Source: an uncultured Prevotellaceae bacterium (lineage in GTDB: Bacteria; Bacteroidota; Bacteroidia; Bacteroidales; Bacteroidaceae). Taken from it: 44,267 nt of DNA. The position numbers and the translations under genes were made by a program. The number at the start of each line of letters is the position of its first letter. Within the stretch, counting starts at the first letter, position 1. Positions 31,109 through 38,333 of this stretch are shown here, piece by piece. Below the pieces are notes generated by a model, which made no database searches, was not told the DNA's origin, and saw nothing but the letters and a program-made list of their open reading frames with translations. Location: the NCBI GenBank assembly GCA_902794405.1, contig CADBHI010000027.1, forward strand, positions 1 to 44,267, read 5' to 3'.

Positions 31109-32323
31109 ATGGCAACCATTTCCATTGAATTCGGGAAGGAATCTTCCCAAAAGACGCGTGAGGTCTATCTGTTGGTAAGACAGGGCAAGACCACAGGGGT
31201 AAGACTCAATGAACAAGAATACTCTCCAAAGACGAAGAAGATCAAGTCCATTGAGAAGGCTCGTATTGTCGAGAAACTGAGGTTAGACCTCATCGACAAC
31301 ATGAGCAACCTGGCTGCAGGGGCTATGGCAGGAGACCTTGATGATGTTCATACCATTACAAAGAAGATCATCAAGAAGCAGGAGAAGAAGGTACTGGAGT
31401 TCTTTGCGTATGCAGAGGATTGGGTGTCAAGAGCCAAGATTAAAGGTGCCAAGAACTATCTGACCATGCTCAACACCCTCGAAAAGTTCTTGAAATGCCG
31501 CAAACTCTTCTTTCAAGAGATTACCGTTACATTTCTCAAAGACTTCGAGGCGTTCCTTGATGACCGCCCAAGAGCACAGTCACTCTATATAGGACAGATG
31601 CGTCACATCTTCCGTGAAGCGATGCTGGAGTACAACACCGATGATGAGATTGTCATCAAGAACGACCCGTTCCTGCGCTACAAGGCACCCAAGCAAGTGC
31701 TCAAAAAGGGTGTCAGGGCTTTAAGTCTGGATCAACTCATGAAGGTGGTCAACTACCAGCCTAAGAAGAACACGCCGGCAGAACTGGCCCACGATTGTTT
31801 CATTCTCTCCTTCTGCCTGATGGGCATGAACTCTGTGGACATGTACCAAGTCAGTTGTCTGGAAAACGGCACCATCAAATACAAACGGACTAAGACAAAA
31901 GACCGTCGTAGCGACGAGGCTTACATTGAGGTCAAGGTACATCCCTACATTCAGCCCCTCATGGAAAAATGGAAAGGTGAAGACCGGATATTCAGATTCT
32001 ACAAGAAATACTACTGTGCTGAGTGCTTCAATCAGAACCTGAACATCGGCCTAAAGACGATTGGCAAGGCTGTTGGTATCAATAAACTCCAATTTTACCA
32101 GGCCCGCCATACTTTCGCCACCCTATCGAGGAATCTCATGAAGTTCAGTAAGGGTGATGTTGATGAAGCCCTCAACCACGTTGGCAACTACGAAATTGCA
32201 GATGTCTATATCACCAAAGACTTCTCCATCATCAACGACAACAACTTCAAGTTGCTTGATAAGGTGTTCAACCTCACCAAGTCGAAAAGAGGCAGAAAGC
32301 CCAAGAAACAGGATGCAGCATAA
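31109..32323 (+). CDS. Tyrosine integrase of the second island
   Basis: A 404-residue recombinase of the same family as the one at 17673 but clearly diverged. Landmarks are the arm-binding N-terminus, the core-binding part (about 95-190), TKTKDRR (Lys), FYQARHTFAT (Arg/His), LNHVGNYEIADVYITKDF (Tyr), and a basic C-terminal tail (KSKRGRKPKKQDAA). As in the first integrase, the first catalytic Arg region reads CLMGMNSVDMY, without Arg. It starts 256 bases after the tRNA remnant. It is more G+C-rich than the first integrase, so the two were acquired separately. Confidence 0.92.
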   Translation: MATISIEFGKESSQKTREVYLLVRQGKTTGVRLNEQEYSPKTKKIKSIEKARIVEKLRLDLIDNMSNLAAGAMAGDLDDVHTITKKIIKKQEKKVLEFFAYAEDWVSRAKIKGAKNYLTMLNTLEKFLKCRKLFFQEITVTFLKDFEAFLDDRPRAQSLYIGQMRHIFREAMLEYNTDDEIVIKNDPFLRYKAPKQVLKKGVRALSLDQLMKVVNYQPKKNTPAELAHDCFILSFCLMGMNSVDMYQVSCLENGTIKYKRTKTKDRRSDEAYIEVKVHPYIQPLMEKWKGEDRIFRFYKKYYCAECFNQNLNIGLKTIGKAVGINKLQFYQARHTFATLSRNLMKFSKGDVDEALNHVGNYEIADVYITKDFSIINDNNFKLLDKVFNLTKSKRGRKPKKQDAA

Positions 32324-32346
32324 CATGCCCCCTACTCTATAGAAAA

Positions 32347-32385
32347 CCCAATCCCCACACTTTTATACTTGGTGTGGGGATTGGG
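32347..32385. terminator. Terminator between integrase 2 and the minus-strand defence genes
   Basis: CCCAATCCCCACAC (32347-32360) and GTGTGGGGATTGGG (32372-32385) form a perfect 14-bp stem with an 11-base loop. On the minus strand it is followed by TTTTCT, so it best serves the defence operon. Confidence 0.85.
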
Positions 32386-32410
32386 TATACAGCAAAACGC
32401 CCTGTTCATC

Positions 32411-32459
32411 GCAATTGTCCGACGGATTCAAAATTTTTCGAATTGTTGCGGACAATTGC
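32411..32459. repeat. Second strong inverted repeat after vsr
   Basis: GCAATTGTCCG (32411-32421) pairs perfectly with CGGACAATTGC (32449-32459); a smaller ATTC/GAAT hairpin lies in the loop. No T-run. Possibly part of the 3' end of the defence transcript or a protein site. Confidence 0.6.
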
Positions 32460-32472
32460 AACAAACATCCTG

Positions 32473-33024
32473 TCAAACGACATCTCCTTCTGCTGCCATT
32501 GGCATTTGCTGGTCCTCTTCATTCAGCAGCGGATAGGCAGTAACACGGGCTTGATGGTCTTGCAACCATATATGGTTCAGCGTGAATGCAATCGACTCCA
32601 GCGTTTCTTCCCGTTTCGACGGCTTCAGTTCGCACTCCCACACTGTGATGCAGTGCCAACCCATTGCCGCCAGTTTGCGTTGTTCCTCCTTGTCCCGTTC
32701 CTTGTTGCGTCGTATCTTGTTCACCCAGAACTCACGGTTGGTCTTCGGAATCTTGCAGCACTCGCTATTCTCAATCGTAAATTGTAAATCGTCAAATTGT
32801 AAATTGATGTAGTGTCCATGCCAAAAGCAACCATTCACAAAGATGCACGTTCTATATTTCTTCAGTACCAAGTCAGGATGCCCAGGTAGCCGCTTATGGT
32901 TCAGCCTATAACGGAACCCTCTCTTCCACAACCCACGTCGCACAATCATCTCAGGCTTCGTGTCCTTCGACCGGATGGCCGACATATTTTTATGACGTTG
33001 TTGTTCGGTGAGTCTGTCAGCCAT
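32473..33024 (-). CDS. vsr: Very short patch repair (Vsr) endonuclease with repeat insert
   Basis: Vsr nicks 5' of T in T:G mismatches that arise by deamination of 5-methylcytosine. The 183-residue protein shows the family's MSAIRSKDTKPEMIVRR start, the catalytic Asp in LPGHPDLVL (D51), FVNGCFWHGH, and PKTNREFWVNKIRRNKERD with the WECEL strand. Between FWHGH and PKTN, where family members have only a few residues, about 15 residues (72-86, NLQFDDLQFTIENSE) come from an A+T-rich repeat. This is beside the expected zinc site; a CC pair after the insert may supply the missing Cys. The start at 33024 is the family start. It lies 10 bases after mcrC. No 5-methylcytosine methylase is in the window. 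Confidence 0.88.
   Translation of the reverse strand: MADRLTEQQRHKNMSAIRSKDTKPEMIVRRGLWKRGFRYRLNHKRLPGHPDLVLKKYRTCIFVNGCFWHGHYINLQFDDLQFTIENSECCKIPKTNREFWVNKIRRNKERDKEEQRKLAAMGWHCITVWECELKPSKREETLESIAFTLNHIWLQDHQARVTAYPLLNEEDQQMPMAAEGDVV
32767..32812. repeat. aattgtaaat-type repeat inside vsr
   Basis: atcgtaaattgtaaatcgtcaaattgtaaattga: near-identical units to those in the porQ-tonB gap and in the macroglobulin gene, translated in frame within Vsr. Confidence 0.75.
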
Positions 33025-33034
33025 ATAGCATCGC

Positions 33035-35332
33035 CTATCGAGTTTGATAACGAAGAAGTTCCTCACCTTTAAATACAACGGGGGCTCCTTCTTGATAATC
33101 GGTGTCTGTATCAAGACGACATTCTGTTAGTATTTTCGCTAGATTAACATCTGGGCTTATCGACACCTCCTCGTCGAACACAAAACAGAAATAGTTACCC
33201 TGTGGGTTCGGATATAGTGCTTGACGCATACGTTCCTCCGACATGACTGCGTGGTGATGTACGTGGAATACGCGATACTCGTTCTTGAAATCTTCACCTA
33301 ACCGATAGAGTATGACAAACTTGATACCGCCTTGCTCCAACTGGCTTCGTTTCATCGTACCAGCACGCTTCAGACCCTTGGTGAATATCCTCACATTGTA
33401 GAGGTTCGTACCTTTGTCGTTGGCACCCATTATCCAATTCAGTTGAGCTTCGTCTTTGTAGCACCCGATGAGGAAATTATCCTTCAAATAGCGCTGTACA
33501 TAATGCAAAGTGAGGAGTGACTCTGGTACAACTACACCCTTTGCCTGCTGTTCCACCTTGGGCAACACAGATTCCGGGTTAGTACCGACAGGACATTTCT
33601 CCATATAGAAATATGGGGCCAGCAAGGAGAGTGTTCTCTCGTTCTCGTTGGCGAAGCGTTCTCCATTGTCTAAAGCCACAGAGTAATACTCCTGACTTCC
33701 AGTTTCTCCGTATGGGGTGTACACTTTGCCCAACAGTTGCTGGAAATTCTGCTGCATAAACTGCTCTGCGTTGACACTCTCGCGTGGAGTGATGGCATAA
33801 AACGAATAGTTGCTGTTTAGTTCGTCTTGAATGTTTTTCCTGAACAATTCCCTAACCTGCACTTTCCATGATGCTTTCGAGAAAGCATTATTGCGGGCAT
33901 AGAGCGACAATACGTACAGAAAATTCACGTCATAGTGGGTAATGATCAGAGTATCCCTATCAAACAGTCTGTTCTCAAACTGACGTGCATTGAACACAGT
34001 CTCACGTTTTCTCAGGTTGTCGTTCTCGAAACTCAGTTTTTTATCTACGAATGCCGAGATAAAGAAATTGGGGATGATGTTGTAACCTTCTGTCACCTCG
34101 TCGCGCAGCCAGATTTTCTTGGGATTATCTTTCTGTTTCTTCGCTTCATCGCCTGAGAGGAAGAGGTCAAGGTTCCACTGAATCACGTTTCTGGCATAGG
34201 TGTACTGTTTATATACCGATTCGTCACCAACAGTCGAACCAATCTTATAGTATTTACTGTCACCTATATAATATATCTCCTTTTGCGTCTGCTTCTGCAT
34301 GGCACCGGGGTACACCAGGTCGGCAAAGGTGTACATGTGGTCCACCCGCTTGCCGTCTTTCTGTTCCTTAAGTCCCGATGGAATATCCTTGCTCCCCACC
34401 AGTTCGTCGATGATGGCCTCAAAGACGATGTTGAAGTTCTGCGCCAGCAGGTATTCTTTCTGGTCGTCACGCACATTGACGGCGTGTGACTTGTCGAAGA
34501 AGGCGTAGCAGAGTTCCCATAGGCGCAATGCTTTGTCGGAGAAGTATTTGTATCTTATCTGACGCATACGCACTCGCCCGTATCCGTCAAGGTAATGCCT
34601 GAACTTGGAACCCGTTATCAACTCAAATCCCATATTGATATTCACGCGGAATCCGTAGTGGCTCGAGATGTAGTTCAGTATAGAGAAGTAGATGATGAAC
34701 AGTTCTTCGTCGAAGTTGACCTGCTTTTTCTTGTTGACGGGGCGCAGATAGACTGGCACTCCATCCTGCACGATGGCTGGCGAGTGGGCAATGGTTTTTC
34801 TCCAGTTGATTTTGTTATAGCCAGAGTGGATGCTCTTCAGCACAAACAGCACGTAGTCCTGGTTTTCTCGATTGAAACGTATCAGTTCTAGAATGATGTC
34901 CAGCAGCGTGTCGCTCAGCCGTTGTCGTCGGTTGCCTATCTGTGCGATGTTACGTTCCAACAGGATGTTCTGGTCGGGATGGGTCTCACGGTAAATCATC
35001 AGCGCTCGGTACACCCATACTGCCAATTCGCATACAAAACCGCGCTGCGTAGCATTCATTTTGCCGGCCTTGTCGCTCACGCAGATGATGTCCTCGGGCT
35101 TCTCGCCAAACACCCTGTCGTAGTCAACGCCCTCCGTACCTTTTTCCTCCAGCACCACCTTGGGTAGGAAGAAAATGTAGTCCTTCAGCATGGGAGAATA
35201 GACATGACCGACATAGTTGTAACACACGAAACCGTCGCTCGGGCGCCGGTGATACTCTATCAGTCCGTCCGTCACCTGCTCGCGTTCCAGTACGGCAGGG
35301 TCATAGTAATATCCTTCTATCAGGACCTTCAT
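33035..35332 (-). CDS. mcrC: McrC/LlaJI-type nuclease subunit
   Basis: Nuclease partner of an McrB-type motor. The 765-residue protein has a large N-terminal region with beta-rich DNA-handling character. It has a PD-(D/E)XK-type core (VDHMY at 330-334; IYYIGDSKYYKIG with D358 and K360 as likely active-site residues). A long C-terminal part follows, ending in a second globular region (LIGCYKDEAQLNWIMGANDKG...). It resembles LlaJI-family restriction subunits more than the short E. coli McrC. Six bases after mcrB and ten before vsr, so it belongs to one operon. It should cut DNA when activated by McrB; what modification or site is recognised cannot be read from the sequence. Confidence 0.75.
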   Translation of the reverse strand: MKVLIEGYYYDPAVLEREQVTDGLIEYHRRPSDGFVCYNYVGHVYSPMLKDYIFFLPKVVLEEKGTEGVDYDRVFGEKPEDIICVSDKAGKMNATQRGFVCELAVWVYRALMIYRETHPDQNILLERNIAQIGNRRQRLSDTLLDIILELIRFNRENQDYVLFVLKSIHSGYNKINWRKTIAHSPAIVQDGVPVYLRPVNKKKQVNFDEELFIIYFSILNYISSHYGFRVNINMGFELITGSKFRHYLDGYGRVRMRQIRYKYFSDKALRLWELCYAFFDKSHAVNVRDDQKEYLLAQNFNIVFEAIIDELVGSKDIPSGLKEQKDGKRVDHMYTFADLVYPGAMQKQTQKEIYYIGDSKYYKIGSTVGDESVYKQYTYARNVIQWNLDLFLSGDEAKKQKDNPKKIWLRDEVTEGYNIIPNFFISAFVDKKLSFENDNLRKRETVFNARQFENRLFDRDTLIITHYDVNFLYVLSLYARNNAFSKASWKVQVRELFRKNIQDELNSNYSFYAITPRESVNAEQFMQQNFQQLLGKVYTPYGETGSQEYYSVALDNGERFANENERTLSLLAPYFYMEKCPVGTNPESVLPKVEQQAKGVVVPESLLTLHYVQRYLKDNFLIGCYKDEAQLNWIMGANDKGTNLYNVRIFTKGLKRAGTMKRSQLEQGGIKFVILYRLGEDFKNEYRVFHVHHHAVMSEERMRQALYPNPQGNYFCFVFDEEVSISPDVNLAKILTECRLDTDTDYQEGAPVVFKGEELLRYQTR

Positions 35333-35338
35333 GCTTCG

Positions 35339-37072
35339 TCAGGCTTGGTTCTCTATCCTAATATTCCATCCGGCATTGTTCACGGCATCCATAAACTTGC
35401 CTATGTTCCTTATGCCGAATTGTGTCGAAAGGTATATCTTCTCGCCATTAGAGAGTTCAAACTCCGTTGCTCTCTTGTTGGTGTCGATGGAGTCTTTGGT
35501 GCGAGCCTTGAATTCTGCTTCGGTCTCTACCAGATGTTGCACATAGTCCTTCAGCCCCAATCCATTCCATGTCTGTGCTATTGTCTGTGCGTCTGCATCC
35601 GGGTGAGCCTCAACGTATAGCCTGAACGCCTCACGAGTCATTTGGGCTTTGTTCAAGTTGTCTGTGCCGTTCACGCGGTATCGCGACTTATCCCGCTGGC
35701 GTTTTGTGTTGGGTGTGGTGTCGGATACCGTTGCCGTGCCATCGTCGGAAGTCTCAAAAGGATATACCTCCAGATCCTGTAGGAATTTGATGACCATGTT
35801 GGTGTCAACCGTTCCGTCGTGGTGGAAGAACTTACGGAAAGCCAGCAGTTCTCCATCGTTGTCCTTGAATGCTTTGTGGTTTGTCTCGTTGTCCTTGAAG
35901 ACATCGTTCCACAGATAGAAGATGACCTTGCTCACAAATGTCTCTACGGTGATTCTACCGTCTTTGGCTTTTGCAAAGAAGTAGCCTAATTTCTTGTCTT
36001 CCGAGTGGGTAGTGCTCTCTATGATAGCGTTGATTGCCTCCAAGAAGCTCCACCAGTCGTATTGGTCGTTGTCAATCTCGATGACGTAGTTTTTCTTTGC
36101 GTCAGCAATAGGCATGTACACCCAGTCCCAACGGCGCTTAAAGGCGGAGTCGATGGGGAACAGACTTTGGTCGCAGGTGTTCATCGTGGCCCAGATGTGC
36201 AGGTTCTTAGGCAGGCGCAGCTTGCCGTCCTTGATGCCGTCTTTGTTAGTCAGCACAGGCCGTCCCTCCTCGTCATTCCCATTCAGGTATTTGGCAATGT
36301 CTTTGTCTGCCATGATAGGGTATTCCGATGCCCCGTCGTCGTCTCTGTCAAGCAGTTGGAACAAGTCTCCGAATATCTGAGCACAGTTGCCTCGGTTGAT
36401 TTCCTCGATGACAAGGAACACTTTGTCGTCAGGATTGTTCCACGCTGCCACGTAGGCTTGCAGGAATGCTTGGGGAATGAAAGAATAGGTGATGCAATCT
36501 TCATACACCTCTTCCTTGTTCGTATCTCTAACTATATCACCAGCCACGTTGCGGACAGCCCTCTTTGTCGTGGTAGGTTTGTATGCCCCCACAAATGTAG
36601 AGTAGTCGCTGTCAGGATGAAAGGTTGTACGAAACACCAGATTCTTTTCGTCTGCCGCTTTTACATCTGCATCATCCTTTATCTTATGACTTTTTCCTGT
36701 CCCAGGGGCACCATAGAAGATTTGCAGGAGAGGTCTCTTTGTCTTATCCTTATCAGTATCATGATCTACTCTTCTTGCAGAGTTTTCGATAACCATCTTG
36801 GCCATTACGGTCAGTGTAGAAGTATATCCATACTCGAATTTGTCTATTGTTGTTTTACCACATAAGACATCTCTGGCAGTATTAGCATTGGAATCCGGAT
36901 TTTCTGTAAAGTAGTGCACATACTCACCTAACAAAGCCTTAGAAATTGTTCGCAGACCAACTGAGCCCCTACTTTCAGACTTAACAAGATAACATAATCT
37001 ATCTTCATCAACAATCGTTACCTGACCATTGTCCGAGACATCGCCAATTCGAAGTATATTCTCTATATTCAT
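35339..37072 (-). CDS. mcrB: McrB-type AAA+ GTPase restriction subunit
   Basis: The motor subunit of an McrBC-like restriction complex, 577 residues. Walker A GAPGTGKS (121-128), Walker B VFLVIEEINRG (218-228) and the McrB signature MNTCDQS (297-301; classical MNTxDR with the Arg replaced) are clear. FKRRWDW follows as arginine finger. The N-terminal 110 residues are likely the DNA-recognition part and match no known reader by eye. The C-terminal part beyond about 500 looks like a small DNA-binding or dimerisation domain. ATG at 37072 is used; an upstream TTG adds two residues. It partners with the nuclease subunit that follows. Confidence 0.88.
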   Translation of the reverse strand: MNIENILRIGDVSDNGQVTIVDEDRLCYLVKSESRGSVGLRTISKALLGEYVHYFTENPDSNANTARDVLCGKTTIDKFEYGYTSTLTVMAKMVIENSARRVDHDTDKDKTKRPLLQIFYGAPGTGKSHKIKDDADVKAADEKNLVFRTTFHPDSDYSTFVGAYKPTTTKRAVRNVAGDIVRDTNKEEVYEDCITYSFIPQAFLQAYVAAWNNPDDKVFLVIEEINRGNCAQIFGDLFQLLDRDDDGASEYPIMADKDIAKYLNGNDEEGRPVLTNKDGIKDGKLRLPKNLHIWATMNTCDQSLFPIDSAFKRRWDWVYMPIADAKKNYVIEIDNDQYDWWSFLEAINAIIESTTHSEDKKLGYFFAKAKDGRITVETFVSKVIFYLWNDVFKDNETNHKAFKDNDGELLAFRKFFHHDGTVDTNMVIKFLQDLEVYPFETSDDGTATVSDTTPNTKRQRDKSRYRVNGTDNLNKAQMTREAFRLYVEAHPDADAQTIAQTWNGLGLKDYVQHLVETEAEFKARTKDSIDTNKRATEFELSNGEKIYLSTQFGIRNIGKFMDAVNNAGWNIRIENQA

Positions 37073-37074
37073 AA

Positions 37075-37401
37075 TCAATATGTATATTTAATTCTGATGT
37101 TTTTACATAATATTGAAGAATCAAATACATGACTCCAACCGCCATCGGCATCACGTTCACAATGCTCACAATTTGTGTTCCACTTCCTATCGAAGAAAAA
37201 CAAATGTACATTTATCGGAATAACACCATCCAAATCCAAACCAAACCAAAAACCATCTTCATCTCGGAGGGAATGGGAACTTACCCCACTAACCTTTGCT
37301 GGATAGTACTTCACTTTTGAAAAGTACTTCCCGTAATAAGATATATCCATTTGAATGTACGCAACATCTTTATATTTCTTCTGGGCCATATCCAAAATCA
37401 C
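37075..37401 (-). CDS. Small unknown protein (108 residues, CxxC)
   Basis: Not recognised. The product is compact and rich in aromatic residues (KKYKDVAYIQMDISYYGKYF...), with NCEHCE as a possible metal or redox pair near residue 78 and a basic Tyr-rich end. It overlaps the HNH gene stop by ATGA and ends two bases before mcrB, so it is locked into the operon between HNH and mcrB. It could be a specificity or accessory factor for either. Confidence 0.6.
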   Translation of the reverse strand: MILDMAQKKYKDVAYIQMDISYYGKYFSKVKYYPAKVSGVSSHSLRDEDGFWFGLDLDGVIPINVHLFFFDRKWNTNCEHCERDADGGWSHVFDSSILCKNIRIKYTY

Positions 37402-38237
37402 CTCTGAAAAATACGTTCGTAATGATACTCAAGAAACTCACTACTGGGCAAATAATCTGTTGGCATAGTTAACTGTTTTCCAACAATAAGGCCAAAGTAC
37501 TTGTCGTAATACTCCTTTGTTTCTTTTTCTCGCAAGATAGAGGAGAAACAGACTGTGTAGTCGCTTGGCGAGAAAGAAATGAGACCTTCATCGAAAGCTT
37601 TGTCATAAAGTGCCGAGAGACAGATACCGTTGCAAGGATTCAAGCGATCTTGCTTGTGTTTCTTGTCTTCCCAGGGGATGATGTGGCTGGCAATGAGCAA
37701 TTGCGGAATGTCTATGCCTGTCAGCGCACAACGGCTGCCGTAATTGGTGAGTATCATACGACGAAAATAGTCTTGTCCCTTTCGGCGTTTTGTGACAGCG
37801 ACAACATCTTCTCCTTCTTGTGTAAGGCCGAAATGGGTAATGAGTTTCTTGGAGATGGTTCTTGGATTTGATTCCTGAGCAACTATTATATCAGCGGCCT
37901 TTACTTCTTGTTCATATAAAGCATACTTCTTCAGACTATTCAGGGCAGCAGAACAAAAATTCTTCAATGGATAGCTTCTTTGTCCAGGGTTACCATAATC
38001 AAAGATGTTTTGCTGGTTATTTTTCATCTTTTTCACCTCATCATTCACAAAAAGCAGCACCTCCTCTATGATAGCTGCATTTGGAATATCATAGAGTGAC
38101 TGTCCGTGGAGGTCAATCACGTTCTGATGTACAAGCACCTCGTCCAGTATTCTGATTGCCTGAGCATAGCTGGTAGCCTTTCGAGAGTTTTCTGGTGAAA
38201 TTTTCGTATTAAAATCTATAAAGCCCTGTCTATCCAT
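37398..38237 (-). CDS. HNH endonuclease (HNH_2 type)
   Basis: A nuclease of 279 residues. The C-terminal HNH_2 domain is clear: SRCALTGID (C170), LIASHIIPW (H185), LNPCNGICLSALYDKAFD (N203, D212). The N-terminal 150 residues are helical with no recognised family. Proteins of this type occur in phage-defence and restriction loci, often as the cutting subunit. It starts about 40 bases downstream of three phased direct repeats and is coupled to the 108-residue gene by ATGA. It may be the effector nuclease for the methylase-GHKL part or belong to the McrBC part; the repeats suggest it starts its own transcript. Confidence 0.85.
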   Translation of the reverse strand: MDRQGFIDFNTKISPENSRKATSYAQAIRILDEVLVHQNVIDLHGQSLYDIPNAAIIEEVLLFVNDEVKKMKNNQQNIFDYGNPGQRSYPLKNFCSAALNSLKKYALYEQEVKAADIIVAQESNPRTISKKLITHFGLTQEGEDVVAVTKRRKGQDYFRRMILTNYGSRCALTGIDIPQLLIASHIIPWEDKKHKQDRLNPCNGICLSALYDKAFDEGLISFSPSDYTVCFSSILREKETKEYYDKYFGLIVGKQLTMPTDYLPSSEFLEYHYERIFQR

Positions 38238-38276
38238 AATTCGCTTCTCGTTTTACTAATTTATGATGTATTCTCA

Positions 38277-38333
38277 AGTTACCCACTAACTTTTCTGAGT
38301 TACCCACTAAGTGTAATGGAGTTACCCACTAAC
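38277..38333. repeat. Three phased direct repeats upstream of the HNH gene
   Basis: AGTTACCCACTAA occurs at 38277, 38298 and 38320 (spacing 21 and 22 bases, two helical turns). It lies in the 96-base gap between the GHKL gene stop and the HNH start. This layout is typical of operator sites bound cooperatively on one face of DNA. Confidence 0.8.

Noticed and set aside
38277-38333. A small CRISPR array
   Set aside because: The repeats are 13 bases with 8-9 base spacers and number only three; no cas genes are present.
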